Positions 8,625 through 18,553 of a stretch of 51,233 nucleotides of DNA are shown here, piece after piece (position 1 is the first letter of the stretch; each line of letters begins with the position of its first letter). The position numbers and the translations under genes were made by a program. The notes under the pieces are model-generated. The model had not been told where the DNA came from. It worked only from the letters and a program-made list of their open reading frames with translations, and made no database searches. This stretch comes from Rhodobacteraceae bacterium UBA6141 (GTDB lineage Bacteria; Pseudomonadota; Alphaproteobacteria; Rhodobacterales; Rhodobacteraceae). The DNA lies in the NCBI GenBank assembly GCA_002423245.1, contig DIVD01000001.1:1-51233 (forward strand). The letters run 5' to 3'.

Positions 8625-10139
8625 ATGGTGGCACTGGCCTATACGGTGGCCTTCGAGGGGGTCGAGGCGCGCATCGTCGAGGTGCAATGCGCGCTGACGC
8701 CGGGGCTGCCCGGCTTCACGGTCGTCGGGCTCCCGGACAAGGCGGTGTCCGAAGCGCGCGAGCGGGTGCGCGCGGCGCTGTCGGCGCTGTCGATCGCGCT
8801 GCCCTCGAAGAAGATCACCGTCAACCTCTCACCCGCCGACCTGCCCAAGGAAGGCTCGCATTTCGACCTGCCGATCGCGCTGGCGCTGCTCGCCGCCATC
8901 GACATCCTGCCGCGCGAGGAGGTGGGCAACACCGTCGCGCTTGGCGAGCTGTCGCTGGACGGGCGGCTGGTGCCGGTGATCGGCGCGCTGCCCGCCGCCA
9001 TGGCCGCCGCCGCCGAGGGCCGGATGCTGATGTGCCCCAGGGCCTGCGGCGCCGAGGCGGCCTGGGTCGGTGCGGCGCAGGTGTTCGCGCCCGCCAGCCT
9101 GACAGAGGCGATCCGCCACTATACCGGGCAGTCGCCCCTGTCCCCCGCCGAACCCGGCGAGGTGGTCGCGGACACCGGCACCCGCGATCTGCGCGACGTG
9201 AAGGGCCAGGAACGCGCCCGCCGCGCGCTGGAGATTTCGGCGGCGGGGCGGCACCATGTGCTGATGGTCGGCTCGCCGGGATCGGGCAAGTCGATGCTGG
9301 CGGCGCGGATGCCGGGGATCCTGCCGCCCCTGTCTGCGGCCGAGGCGCTGGAAACCTCGATGATCCACTCGCTGGCGGGCCTGCTGTCCGAGGGCGGCAT
9401 CTCGCGCACACGGCCCTACCGCGACCCGCATCACACCGCCTCGATGGCCGCGATCATCGGCGGCGGGCGCGGCGCGAAACCCGGCGAGATCAGCCTTGCC
9501 CATAACGGTGTGCTGTTCCTCGACGAGTTGCCCGAATTCCCGCGGCAGGTGCTGGAAACCCTGCGCCAGCCGCTGGAAACCGGCGAGGTGATGGTGGCGC
9601 GGGCGAATGCGCATATCCGCTATCCCTGCCGCTTCCTGCTGGTCGCCGCCGCCAATCCCTGCAAATGCGGCTATCTCGCCGATCCCGCCCGCGCCTGCGC
9701 AAGGGTGCCCGGCTGCGGCGAGGACTATCTTGGCCGCATCTCCGGGCCGCTGATGGACCGGTTCGACCTGCGGGTGGAGGTGCCGCCCGTGGCCTATGCC
9801 GACCTCGACCTGCCCGCCACGGGCGAGGGGTCGGCCGCGGTCGCGGCCCGCGTCGCCGCGGCGCGCGCGGTGCAGACGGCGCGCTATGCCGCCGCGCCCG
9901 GGGTGCGGGTCAACGCCGATACCGAGGGCGCGGTGCTGGAGGCGGTGGCGACGCCCGATGCCGAGGGGCGCGCGCTGCTCTCGATGGTCGCGGAACGCTT
10001 CGGGCTGTCGGCGCGCGGCTACCACCGGGTGCTGCGGGTCGCGCGCACCATCGCCGATCTCGACGGCTCGGCCGAGGTGCGCAAGCCGCATGTGGCCGAG
10101 GCGGTCAGCTTCCGCCTGACGCTGGCGGTGCCGGCCTGA
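8625..10139 (+). CDS. YifB/ComM family magnesium-chelatase-like AAA+ ATPase
   Basis: A 504-residue protein of the ComM/YifB family. The N-terminal Lon-protease-like fold domain (MVALAYTVAFEGVEARIVEVQ to about residue 190) is followed by an AAA+ core. The core has Walker A GSPGSGKS, Walker B LFLDELPEF, the zinc-like Cys cluster around ANPCKCGYL...CARVPGCGEDY, and a C-terminal helical lid (GYHRVLRVARTIADLDGS). In Vibrio, ComM is a branch-migration helicase that helps integrate incoming DNA in natural transformation, but the family occurs widely in non-competent bacteria. A GAGGGGG ribosome site lies just upstream. It is divergent from rpoH2 and convergent with gshB. Confidence 0.92.
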   Translation: MVALAYTVAFEGVEARIVEVQCALTPGLPGFTVVGLPDKAVSEARERVRAALSALSIALPSKKITVNLSPADLPKEGSHFDLPIALALLAAIDILPREEVGNTVALGELSLDGRLVPVIGALPAAMAAAAEGRMLMCPRACGAEAAWVGAAQVFAPASLTEAIRHYTGQSPLSPAEPGEVVADTGTRDLRDVKGQERARRALEISAAGRHHVLMVGSPGSGKSMLAARMPGILPPLSAAEALETSMIHSLAGLLSEGGISRTRPYRDPHHTASMAAIIGGGRGAKPGEISLAHNGVLFLDELPEFPRQVLETLRQPLETGEVMVARANAHIRYPCRFLLVAAANPCKCGYLADPARACARVPGCGEDYLGRISGPLMDRFDLRVEVPPVAYADLDLPATGEGSAAVAARVAAARAVQTARYAAAPGVRVNADTEGAVLEAVATPDAEGRALLSMVAERFGLSARGYHRVLRVARTIADLDGSAEVRKPHVAEAVSFRLTLAVPA

Positions 10140-10393
10140 CCGACGCAGCGAGGTCATCTCCGCGGGCCGACAGCCCGGCAAAGCCCGCCTGCCTATCCTC
10201 ACGGGCCGCAGGAAACGGATGCTCCGGGGCAAGGCGTCAGGCGAGGGCGAACACTCCCAGCCCCGCAAGCCGCGAGAGCCGCCCCGGCATCGGATGGCGC
10301 GGCGGCCCCGCGCGACCTCCCCCGCGCGATTCGCAGCGCCGGAACCGGGCCGAGCCGCGAAGCCGCGTTCAGCAGGGCCAGCCGGCGGCCGTC

Positions 10394-11362
10394 TCAGCCG
10401 GCGCGCCTGGCCTCGATCACCTGCCAGAGCCGCTCGGCGGCGTTGGTGCCGTCGAAGCGTTCCAGTTCCTGAATGCCGGTGGGCGAGGTCACGTTGATCT
10501 CGGTCAGCCAATCGCCGATCACGTCGATGCCGACGAAGATCTGTCCCTTCTCCTTCAGCACCGGGCCGATGCGCGCACAGATCTCGCGGTCGCGGTCCGT
10601 CAGGCCGATCTTCTCGGGCCGCCCGCCGACATGCATGTTGGACCGGGTCTCGCCCTCTGCCGGAACGCGGTTGATCGCGCCCACCGGCTCGCCATCGACA
10701 AGGATGATGCGCTTGTCGCCCTTGCTGACATCCGGCACGAACTTCTGCGCGATCAGCGGCTCGCGGCTCATCGAGGTGAACAGCTCGTGCAGACTGGCGA
10801 GATTGCGGTCGTTCGGGTCGAGCCGGAACACTCCCGCGCCGCCATTGCCGTAAAGCGGCTTGAGGATGATGTCGCCATGCACGGCCTTGAAGGCGCGGAT
10901 CGCAGCCAGCTCGCGGGCGATCAGCGTGGGCGGCGTCAGGTCGGGGAAGTTCAGCACCAGCAGCTTCTCGGGCGAGTTGCGCACCCAGAACGGATCGTTG
11001 ACCACCAGCGTCTGCGGATGGATCCGCTCGAGGATATGCGTGGTGGTGATGTAGCCCATGTCGAAGGGCGGGTCCTGCCGCAGCCAGACCACGTCCCGCT
11101 CGGACAGGTCGATCTCGGCCTCCTCGCCGAGCGTGTAGTGGTTCCCCGACTCGGGCCGCACCGTCAGCGGCCAGCCGCGCGCCAGCACCCGGCCCTCGCG
11201 GTAGGACAGCCTGTCGGGCGTGTAGTAGAACAGATCATGCCCCCGCGCCTGCGCTTCCAGCGCGATGCGGAAGGTGCTGTCCGCCGCGATGTTGATCGGG
11301 CCGATCGGATCCATCTGGATCGCAACCTTCAGGCTTTTGGGCAAGGACGGGGTCAGGGCCAT
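10394..11362 (-). CDS. gshB: glutathione synthetase
   Basis: A 322-residue ATP-grasp enzyme joining glycine to gamma-glutamylcysteine, the last step of glutathione synthesis. It starts LKVAIQMDPIGPINIAADST, the typical GshB N-terminus (MDPI...I...DST). It continues with VWLRQDPPFDMGYITTTHIL, the ATP-grasp region ILKPLYGNGGAGVFR and the C-terminal NVTSPTGIQELERFDG. Length is normal. AAAGGAGG lies 7 bases before the ATG; about 200 further in-frame codons upstream do not resemble the family. It is third after rsmI and yraN on the minus strand, a usual order in Rhodobacteraceae. The 254 bases between it and comM (10140-10393) show no gene or recognisable signal. Confidence 0.95.
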   Translation of the reverse strand: MALTPSLPKSLKVAIQMDPIGPINIAADSTFRIALEAQARGHDLFYYTPDRLSYREGRVLARGWPLTVRPESGNHYTLGEEAEIDLSERDVVWLRQDPPFDMGYITTTHILERIHPQTLVVNDPFWVRNSPEKLLVLNFPDLTPPTLIARELAAIRAFKAVHGDIILKPLYGNGGAGVFRLDPNDRNLASLHELFTSMSREPLIAQKFVPDVSKGDKRIILVDGEPVGAINRVPAEGETRSNMHVGGRPEKIGLTDRDREICARIGPVLKEKGQIFVGIDVIGDWLTEINVTSPTGIQELERFDGTNAAERLWQVIEARRAG

Positions 11363-11484
11363 GCGCGCCTCCTTTTGCTGCGCCCTTGATGGATCAGTGC
11401 CGCGGCAGTTGCAAGGAAGGCGGGCGGGCAGCGTGCGCCGGCGAGGATTTGGAGAAGGATGCGCGCCCCGCGCACCGGCGCCGG

Positions 11485-11841
11485 TCAATACTCCCCGAAG
11501 GCATTTTCGAGGATGTCGATCCTGCCGAAGCCGTCGACCAGAGCCACATCGAAACGCACTTCGGTGTTCTGGCCAAGCGGCTCGCGGGCGAGATACGCCG
11601 CGGCAGACCGGCAGATCCGGTCCATCTGCCGGCGTGACAGCCGCTCGGCGGCGCGGGCGAAGCTCGAGGATTTCTTGACCTCGACAAAGACCAGCCGGTT
11701 GCCTTCCCGCGCGATCAGGTCGATCTCGCCGCCGGGTCCACGCCAGCGTCGGGCGGCAATCTCGCGGCCGCCGCGCTGGTAATGGGCCGCAACCTGCGCC
11801 TCTGCCGCGACCCCGCCGTGATGGGAAACCTTGCCGCCCAT
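11485..11841 (-). CDS. yraN: YraN family (UPF0102) endonuclease-like protein
   Basis: A 118-residue protein of the UPF0102/YraN family with a restriction-endonuclease-like core. The motif GGEIDLIAREGNRLVFVEVK carries the acidic and Lys residues of the PD-(D/E)xK fold (E, D, ExK). Its cellular role is not established. The longer in-frame start at 11856 would put the AAGGAGG ribosome site inside the coding region, so the ATG at 11841 is preferred; it follows rsmI by 11 bases. The neighbourhood LppC, rsmI, yraN, gshB is the conserved one for this gene in alphaproteobacteria. Confidence 0.88.
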   Translation of the reverse strand: MGGKVSHHGGVAAEAQVAAHYQRGGREIAARRWRGPGGEIDLIAREGNRLVFVEVKKSSSFARAAERLSRRQMDRICRSAAAYLAREPLGQNTEVRFDVALVDGFGRIDILENAFGEY

Positions 11842-11852
11842 GTCCGCCTCCT

Positions 11853-12872
11853 TCACTCGGGGCAGGCCCCGCGGCCGCCCGGTCCGTCATTCTCCAGCCG
11901 CAGCGCGGCCTGATAGACCTCGCGCCTGGGCAATCCCAGCGTTTCGGCCACCGCGGCGGCCGCATCCTTGAGGCGCATCCGGGTCAGCGCGTCCTTCAGC
12001 GCCGCCTCAAGATCGGCCGTGTCCACCTTGCGCCCCTGCGCCCGGTCGATCACCACCACGATCTCGCCCTTGACCGGCCGTCCGTCGAAATCGGAGGCAA
12101 GGCGCGCGAGCGGGCCGCGCGTCACCTCTTCGAAGCGTTTGGTCAACTCCCGGCACACCGCCGCTTCCCTCTCGCCTCCGAAGGTTTGCACGAGGGCCCC
12201 TAACAATTCGCTAATCCGTTTGGGTGATTCATAAAGGATCACCGTCGCCGCGACGGGCGCCAGGTCCTCGAGCCAGCGCAGCCGGGCGCTGGCTGTCGCG
12301 GGGGCGAAGCCTGCGAAGAGGAAGCGGTCGGAGGGCAGGCCCGACACCGTCAGCGCCGCCAGCACGGCCGAGGGGCCGGGCGCGGCAAACACCTTGTGCC
12401 CGGCCTCTATCGCGGCGCGGCCCAGTTGATAGCCGGGATCGGCCACGAGCGGGGTTCCGGCCTCGGAGGCGTAGGCGACGGACTTGCCCTCTGCCAGCGC
12501 GCGAAGAATCCGGGGGCGCATCTGCGCGCCGTTATGGTCATGATAGGCGATGATCTGCCGGTCGCCGAGGGCGACGCCGTGGATGTCCATCAGGTGCCGC
12601 AGGGTGCGGGTATCCTCCGCCGCGATCAGTTCGGCGCCGGCGAGGATGTCGAGCGCGCGCAGCGTGATGTCGCGCGCGGCGCCGATCGGCGTGGCGATGA
12701 AATGCAGCCCGGGCTCGATGGCCCTGGACGCCGGGACATGCGCCTGCCTCGGGCCGGATCCTTTCTCGGTCGCCGCGCCGGTCTTCGCTTCCCGCCCCGG
12801 GGCGGCCGCGTCGCCGGCGCTGCCGTCTTCGGCTGCGCCCGGCAGCGCCTCGGGCTTCGCATCGCCGATCAT
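11853..12872 (-). CDS. rsmI: 16S rRNA (cytidine1402-2'-O)-methyltransferase
   Basis: A 339-residue SAM-dependent tetrapyrrole-methylase-fold enzyme that 2'-O-methylates C1402 at the decoding centre of 16S rRNA. The signature motifs are GLHFIATPIGAARDITLRA, AAEDTRTLRHL, YASEAGTPLVADPGYQL and FAAPGPSAVLAALTVSG. The first 50 residues are Ala/Gly/Glu-rich and lie outside the conserved fold, so the true start may be later, though no better ATG is obvious. It is divergent from the LppC-type lipoprotein gene, with 105 bases between the starts holding both promoters. Confidence 0.94.
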   Translation of the reverse strand: MIGDAKPEALPGAAEDGSAGDAAAPGREAKTGAATEKGSGPRQAHVPASRAIEPGLHFIATPIGAARDITLRALDILAGAELIAAEDTRTLRHLMDIHGVALGDRQIIAYHDHNGAQMRPRILRALAEGKSVAYASEAGTPLVADPGYQLGRAAIEAGHKVFAAPGPSAVLAALTVSGLPSDRFLFAGFAPATASARLRWLEDLAPVAATVILYESPKRISELLGALVQTFGGEREAAVCRELTKRFEEVTRGPLARLASDFDGRPVKGEIVVVIDRAQGRKVDTADLEAALKDALTRMRLKDAAAAVAETLGLPRREVYQAALRLENDGPGGRGACPE

Positions 12873-12977
12873 CGCAGCTCCCGTCCCGGTGCAAGTTGCC
12901 TTCGCCCCCGGGAACGCATAGGTTCATCGCGCGTTGCCGCCCTGCCAACCATGCCCGGGACCACAAGGATCGCCTTC

Positions 12978-14168
12978 ATGTTCGCGCTTTTCAGCCCGCC
13001 CCGCAAGCCATTGACCAGACCGCTTGCGCGGATCGCCGCGATGGTCTCCGCCGTCTGGCTCGCCGCCTGCGAGCCGATCCCGATGGGAAGCACCGGTCCC
13101 TCGATCAACACGCGCGCCCCGGTTCCGGTGGCGCTGCTGGTCCCCGGCGGCACCGGAAACTCGGGCGACGAGCTGATCGCGCGCAGCCTTCGGCAGGCGG
13201 CCGAACTCGCGGTTTCCGATCTGCAGGGCGCGCAGATCGACCTGCGTGTCTATGATACCGGCCCCTCGGCCGCCGGCGCCGCCTCTGCCGCGACCCGCGC
13301 GGTGGACGAGGGGGCGAAGATCATCCTCGGGCCGGTCTATGCCGAGGCCGCGAATGCCGCGGGAGTCGCGGTCGCGGGGCGCGGCGTCAACGTGCTGTCC
13401 TTCTCGAACAACCCCGACATCGCGGGCGGCAACGTCTTCGTGCTGGGGCCGACCTTCCCGAACACGGCGAACCGCCTCGTGTCCTATGCCGCGCGCCAGG
13501 GCCGAGGCCGGATCATGGTGGTGCATGACCGCACCGCGAGCGGCGAGGCCGGCCGCCGCGCGATCGAGACGGCGATCGCCCGCACCCGCGGCGCCTCGCT
13601 CGCCGGGACCGGCTCCTACGACTTCTCGCAGCAGGGCGTCGTCGCCGCGGTGCCGAACATCGTGGCCAACGCGCAGGGCTCGGGCGCGCAGGCGATGTTC
13701 CTCACCGCCGATACCGCCGGCGCGCTGCCGCTGCTCGCGCAGCTTCTGCCCGAGGCGGGGCTGGACCGCGAGGCGGTGCGCTTCATCGGGCTGACCCGCT
13801 GGGACATCCCGCAAGCCACGCTGGCGCTGCCGGGCCTTCAGGGCGGATGGTTCGCGCTGCCCGACCCGTCGCTGACCCGGCAGTTCCAGTCGCGCTATCA
13901 GGCGGCCTTCGGCGAGGCGCCGCACCCGATCGCGGGCCTTGCCTATGACGGGATCGCCGCCATCGGCGCGCTGGTGAAATCGGGCAATGCCAATGCGCTG
14001 ACCACCGCCGGGCTGACGCAGGGCTCGGGCTTTGTCGGCGTCAACGGCATCTTCCGGCTGCGGGCCGACGGCACCAACGAGCGCGGGCTGGCCGTCGCGC
14101 AGATCCGCAACAACCAGGTGTATGTGATTGACCCTGCCCCAAGAAGCTTCGGTGGCGCCGGGTTCTGA
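12978..14168 (+). CDS. penicillin-binding protein activator, LppC/LpoA-type lipoprotein
   Basis: A 396-residue lipoprotein with a type I periplasmic-binding-protein fold. The lipobox LAAC places the lipidated Cys at residue 31. From about 48 the protein begins PVPVALLVPGGTGN and keeps the Leu/Ile/Val-receptor-like layout, with GAKIILGPVYAEAANAA and VNVLSFSNNPDIAGGNVFVLG. In E. coli the outer-membrane LpoA activates PBP1A. Alphaproteobacterial members lack the N-terminal TPR domain and are known mainly from this gene neighbourhood, so the activator role is inference. The start at 12978 has AAGGAT upstream; an in-frame ATG nine codons earlier is possible. It overlaps the glnD start region. Confidence 0.85.
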   Translation: MFALFSPPRKPLTRPLARIAAMVSAVWLAACEPIPMGSTGPSINTRAPVPVALLVPGGTGNSGDELIARSLRQAAELAVSDLQGAQIDLRVYDTGPSAAGAASAATRAVDEGAKIILGPVYAEAANAAGVAVAGRGVNVLSFSNNPDIAGGNVFVLGPTFPNTANRLVSYAARQGRGRIMVVHDRTASGEAGRRAIETAIARTRGASLAGTGSYDFSQQGVVAAVPNIVANAQGSGAQAMFLTADTAGALPLLAQLLPEAGLDREAVRFIGLTRWDIPQATLALPGLQGGWFALPDPSLTRQFQSRYQAAFGEAPHPIAGLAYDGIAAIGALVKSGNANALTTAGLTQGSGFVGVNGIFRLRADGTNERGLAVAQIRNNQVYVIDPAPRSFGGAGF

Positions 14169-16953
14169 CCCGGCCCTGCCCGCGCGCCCCAGCCCGACCA
14201 CGCCGCCTCCCGTCACGCAGGCCGTTACCGCGCCCGTGGATACCGCGGCGCTCTGCGCGGCGCTCGACGGCGCATTGGCCGCGCCGCCCGACGGCGCCGC
14301 CCCGCGCGCGCTCGCCGTGAAGCTGATGATCAAGGCGCGGCGCGAGGCCTCGGCGCGGATCGAGGCGGATTTCGCGCGCCATCCGCGCAGCGCCGGCCCG
14401 ACCGTGCGGGCCTATGCCGCCCTGACCGATGCCATCGTGCGCGCGGCCTTTCACGTGGCGACCCGCCACCTGCACCCGCTGGCCAACCCGACCGAGGGCG
14501 AGCGGCTGGCGGTGATTGCCGTCGGGGGCTATGGCCGCGCCGAGATGGCGCCGCATTCCGATGTGGATCTGCTGTTCCTGACACCGTGGAAGATGACCGG
14601 CTGGGCGGAAAGCGTCATCGAATCCATGCTCTACATGCTGTGGGACATGCGGCTGAAGGTCGGCCATGCCAGCCGCACGGTGAAGGAATGCCTGCGCCTT
14701 GGCGCCGAGGACATCACCATCCGCACCGCGCTGCTGGAGCATCGCTTCCTTGTCGGCGAGGCAAGGCTTGCCGCCGAACTGACCCAGCGGCTGCGGGACG
14801 AGCTGTTCCGCGGCACCGGCCCGCAGTTCATCGAGGCCAAGCTGGCCGAGCGCGCCGAGCGCCACCGCCGGCAGGGCGGCCAGCGCTATGTGCTGGAGCC
14901 CAACGTCAAGGAGGGCAAGGGCGGGCTGCGCGACCTGCAGACGCTCTACTGGATCGCCAAGTACCTGCACGGCGTCGACGAGGTTTCGGAACTGGTCGGC
15001 ACCGGCCTCTTCTCGAACGAGGAATACCGGCAGTTCGAGCAGGCGGAGGATTTCCTCTGGGCGGTGCGCTGCCACCTGCACCTGCTGAGCGGGCGCGCCG
15101 TGGATCAGCTGACCTTCGACATGCAGGTCGATGTGGCGCAGCGCATGGGATACGAGGACCGCGCCGGGCGCCGTGGGGTCGAGCTGTTCATGCAGGAATA
15201 CTTCCGCGAGGCCACCAAGGTCGGCGAGCTGACGCGGATCTTCCTCACCGGGCTGGAGGCGCGGCACGTCAAGAAGGTGCCGCGGCTGGAGGGGCTGCTG
15301 CGTCGCCGCAAAAAGCTGCGCCCCGGCTACCGGATCGACCTCAACCGCCTGAACATCGCCGATCCCGCGGCGTTCCTGGCCGACAAGCTGAACCTCTTGC
15401 GCATCTTCGACGAGGCGATGCGCACCGGCTACCTCATCCATCCCGATGCGATGCGGCTGGTGGCGGCGAACCTTCACCTGATCGACGACGAGATGCGCGA
15501 GGCGCCCGAGGCGGCGCGGATCTTCCTCGACCTGATGCTGAACCACGGCAACCCGGAGCGCGCCCTGCGCCGCATGAACGAGTTGGGCGTGCTGGGCGCC
15601 TACATCCCCGAGTTCGAGCCGATCGTGGCGATGATGCAATACAACGTCTATCACCACTACACGGTGGACGAGCACATCATCCAGTGCATCGCCACGCTGG
15701 AGCGCATCGAAAGCGGCGAGCTGGCCGAGGAGCTGCCGCTCTGCTCTGCCATCCTCAAGGAAGGGGTCAACCGCCGCGTGCTCTATGTGGCGCTGTTCCT
15801 GCACGACATCGGCAAGGGCCGGCCCGAGGATCATTCGGTGGCGGGCGCGCAGATCGCGCGGCGGGTGGCGCCCCGGCTGGGGCTGGATCCCGAAGAGGTG
15901 GAAACGGTCGAGTGGCTGGTGCGCTATCACCTCTTCATGTCCGACATGGCGCAGAAGCGCGACCTGTCGGACCCGCGCACGCTGCGCGACTTTGCCAAGG
16001 CGGTGAAGAGCAGGAAGCGGCTGGACCTGCTGACGGTGCTGACGGTCTGCGACATCCGCGGCGTCGGCCCCGGCACCTGGAACAACTGGAAGGCGATGCT
16101 GCTGCGCCGGTTGCACAGCCTCGCCACCATCGCGCTGGAAGAAGGGCTGGAGGCGCTGAACCGCGAGCGGGGGGAGGAGGAGTCCAAGCAGCAGTTGCGC
16201 GAGGCGCTGGCCTTCTGGCCGCCCGAGAAGATCGAGGCGGAGATCGGCCGCCATTACGGCCCCTACTGGCAGGCGCTCTCGACCGAGGGCCATGTGATCT
16301 TTGCCCGCCTGCTGGACGGGCTGCGCGATGACGAGATCCGCATCGACCTTGTCCCCGACCCCGAGCGGGACGCGACCCGCGCCTGTTTCGCGCTGGCCGA
16401 TCATCCCGGCATCTTCTCGCGGCTGGCGGGGGCGCTGGCACTGGTCGGGGCGAATGTGGTGGATGCGCGCACCTACACCTCGAAGGACGGCTATGCGACG
16501 GCGGTGTTCTGGGTGCAGGATGGCGAGGGCCGCCCCTACGAGGCCGCCCGCCTGCCCCGCCTGCGCCAGATGATCGAGAAGACCCTGCGCGGCGAGGTGG
16601 TGGCGCGCGAGGCGCTGAAGGACCGCGACAAGGTCAAGAAGCGCGAGCGCGGCTTCAACTTCCCGACCTCGATCACCTTCGACAACGAAGGCTCGGACAT
16701 CTACACCATCATCGAGGTCGATACCCGCGACCGGCCCGGCCTGCTCTATGACCTGACGCGGGCGCTGGCGGCGAACAACATCTACATTGCCAGCGCCGTG
16801 ATCGCGACCTATGGCGCGCAGGTGGTGGATACGTTCTACGTGAAGGACATGTTCGGGCTGAAGCTGCACGCGAAGTCCAGACGGGAGGCGCTGGAGCGCC
16901 GGCTGCGCCAGGCCATCGCGGAAGGCGCCGAACGGGCGCGGGCGCGGGACTGA
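14128..16953 (+). CDS. glnD: bifunctional [protein-PII] uridylyltransferase / uridylyl-removing enzyme
   Basis: About 930 residues; the sensor of glutamine that adds UMP to, or removes it from, PII proteins and so sets nitrogen assimilation. Domains in order: nucleotidyltransferase (GGYGRAEMAPHSDVDLLFL), a GlnE-like linker with EPNVKEGKGGLRDLQTLYW, an HD domain (LHDIGKGRPEDHS) for deuridylylation, and two C-terminal ACT domains (ADHPGIFSRLAGAL and DTRDRPGLLYDLTRAL) that bind glutamine. The first about 40 codons are Pro/Ala-rich; the open frame begins with a TTG at 14128 inside the preceding gene, with GTG codons at 14152 and 14236 as alternatives. The start is therefore uncertain, but overlap or close coupling with the LppC gene is certain. 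Confidence 0.94.
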   Translation: MTLPQEASVAPGSDPALPARPSPTTPPPVTQAVTAPVDTAALCAALDGALAAPPDGAAPRALAVKLMIKARREASARIEADFARHPRSAGPTVRAYAALTDAIVRAAFHVATRHLHPLANPTEGERLAVIAVGGYGRAEMAPHSDVDLLFLTPWKMTGWAESVIESMLYMLWDMRLKVGHASRTVKECLRLGAEDITIRTALLEHRFLVGEARLAAELTQRLRDELFRGTGPQFIEAKLAERAERHRRQGGQRYVLEPNVKEGKGGLRDLQTLYWIAKYLHGVDEVSELVGTGLFSNEEYRQFEQAEDFLWAVRCHLHLLSGRAVDQLTFDMQVDVAQRMGYEDRAGRRGVELFMQEYFREATKVGELTRIFLTGLEARHVKKVPRLEGLLRRRKKLRPGYRIDLNRLNIADPAAFLADKLNLLRIFDEAMRTGYLIHPDAMRLVAANLHLIDDEMREAPEAARIFLDLMLNHGNPERALRRMNELGVLGAYIPEFEPIVAMMQYNVYHHYTVDEHIIQCIATLERIESGELAEELPLCSAILKEGVNRRVLYVALFLHDIGKGRPEDHSVAGAQIARRVAPRLGLDPEEVETVEWLVRYHLFMSDMAQKRDLSDPRTLRDFAKAVKSRKRLDLLTVLTVCDIRGVGPGTWNNWKAMLLRRLHSLATIALEEGLEALNRERGEEESKQQLREALAFWPPEKIEAEIGRHYGPYWQALSTEGHVIFARLLDGLRDDEIRIDLVPDPERDATRACFALADHPGIFSRLAGALALVGANVVDARTYTSKDGYATAVFWVQDGEGRPYEAARLPRLRQMIEKTLRGEVVAREALKDRDKVKKRERGFNFPTSITFDNEGSDIYTIIEVDTRDRPGLLYDLTRALAANNIYIASAVIATYGAQVVDTFYVKDMFGLKLHAKSRREALERRLRQAIAEGAERARARD

Positions 16954-17008
16954 CCCGCCGATGCCGGATGGGCGAACGGCGGCGCGGCAGCCGCGGATGG
17001 GGGCGGCA

Positions 17009-18553
17009 ATGAAACCCGTGCGGCTGATCCGCGGTTTCCTGACGGTGGGCGGCTGGACGCTGGGCAGCCGCGTCGTCGGCTTCGTGCGCGACATGATGAT
17101 CGCGGCGCTGGTCGGCGCGGGCCCGGTGGCCGAGGCCTATTTCGTCGCCTCCTCGCTGCCCAACATGTTCCGCCGCTTCTTTGCCGAGGGCGCCTTCAAC
17201 ACCGCCTTCGTGCCGATGTTCGCCAAGCGGCTGGAGGCGGACGAGGATCCGCGGGGCTTTGCCGAAGAGGCGCTGTCGGGGCTGATGACCGCGGTGATCG
17301 GCGTATCTGTCCTGGCGATGGCGGGGATGCCCTGGCTGGTGCTGGCGATGGCCTCGGGCTTTTCGCAGGACGAACGGCTGGCGCTGGCGACACTCTATGG
17401 CTGGATCTGCTTTCCCTACATCCTGTTCATCTCTGCCGCGGCGCTGCTGTCGGGGCTGCTGAATGCCGGCGGGCGCTTCATCGCGGCGGCCGCGGCGCCG
17501 GTGCTGATGAACCTGGTGCTGATCGCGGCGATGGTCGCGGCAGAGCTGCGCGGCTGGGACATGGGCCTTGCGATGAGCTGGTCGATGCCGCTGGCCGGCA
17601 TCGCGCAGGCGGGGATGCTGTGGATCGCGGCGGCGCGGATGGGCTTTCCGCTGCACCTGCGCCGCCCGCGCCTGTCGCCCGACATGCGCCGCCTGCTGGT
17701 GATCGCCTTCCCTGCGGTGCTGGCGGGGGGGGTGGTGCAGGTCAACCTGCTGGTCGGCCGGCAGGTCGGCAGCTTCTTCGATGGCGCGATTGCCTGGCTG
17801 ACCTACGCCGACCGGCTTTATCAGCTGCCGCTGGGCGTGGTGGGCATCGCCATCGGCATCGTGCTGCTGCCCGACATCTCGCGCCGCCTGCGGGCGGGTG
17901 ACAGCGACGGCGGGCGCCACGCGCTCAGCCGGGGGGCGGAGTTCGCGCTGATCCTGACACTGCCGGCGGCGGTGGCGCTGATGGTGATCGCGGGGCCGCT
18001 GATCTCGGTGCTGTTCCAGCGCGGCGATTTCCGGCCCTCCGACGTGGGCCCGACCGCGCTGGCGCTGGCGATCTATGGCGCGGGGCTGCCGGCCTTCGTG
18101 CTGCAAAAGGTGCTGCAACCGCTTTATTTCGCGCGCGAGGATACGCGGCGCCCCTTCCGCTATGCGCTGAACTGCATGGCGGTGAATGCCGCCATCGCCA
18201 TCGGCCTTGCGCCCGTGATCGGCTTCAGCGCCGCCGCGCTGGCGACGACGATCGCCGGCTGGGTGATGCTGGCGCAACTGGTCCGGGGCAGCCGCGACAT
18301 GGGCGAGGCCGCGCGCTTCGACGACCGCCTGCGCCGCCGCCTGCCGCGGATCGTGCTCGCCGCCCTGCTGATGGGCGCGGCGCTGTGGGGCATCCGGCAG
18401 CTGCTGGGCGCGGCGCTTTACACGCCCACGCAGCGCTATGGCGCGCTCGCGCTGCTGGTGCTGGGCGGGATGGCGGTCTATGCGCTCGCGGCCCTGGCCA
18501 CCGGCGCCTTCCGCCCTTCGGATCTGACGGCGGGCCTGCGCCGTCAGCGCTGA
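17009..18553 (+). CDS. murJ: murein biosynthesis integral membrane protein MurJ (lipid II flippase)
   Basis: A 514-residue polytopic membrane protein of the MOP superfamily that moves lipid II across the inner membrane. The N-terminus carries the signature GSRVVGFVRDMMIAALVGAG and SSLPNMFRRFFAEGAFNTAFVP split across residues 20-70, with the conserved Arg residues needed for transport. Hydrophobic helices run throughout (14 expected). The start at 17009 has GGGGGCGG upstream and gives the usual family start (LIRGFLTVGGWTLGSR); an in-frame ATG 16 codons earlier has no similarity. It lies 55 bases after glnD, the common glnD-murJ pairing, and overlaps the convergent rhomboid gene by 10 bases. 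Confidence 0.95.
   Translation: MKPVRLIRGFLTVGGWTLGSRVVGFVRDMMIAALVGAGPVAEAYFVASSLPNMFRRFFAEGAFNTAFVPMFAKRLEADEDPRGFAEEALSGLMTAVIGVSVLAMAGMPWLVLAMASGFSQDERLALATLYGWICFPYILFISAAALLSGLLNAGGRFIAAAAAPVLMNLVLIAAMVAAELRGWDMGLAMSWSMPLAGIAQAGMLWIAAARMGFPLHLRRPRLSPDMRRLLVIAFPAVLAGGVVQVNLLVGRQVGSFFDGAIAWLTYADRLYQLPLGVVGIAIGIVLLPDISRRLRAGDSDGGRHALSRGAEFALILTLPAAVALMVIAGPLISVLFQRGDFRPSDVGPTALALAIYGAGLPAFVLQKVLQPLYFAREDTRRPFRYALNCMAVNAAIAIGLAPVIGFSAAALATTIAGWVMLAQLVRGSRDMGEAARFDDRLRRRLPRIVLAALLMGAALWGIRQLLGAALYTPTQRYGALALLVLGGMAVYALAALATGAFRPSDLTAGLRRQR

Noticed and set aside
14041..17094. 1017-codon open frame on the minus strand
   Set aside because: Antisense to glnD, whose domains are all recognisable; the composition is that of a GC-driven shadow frame.
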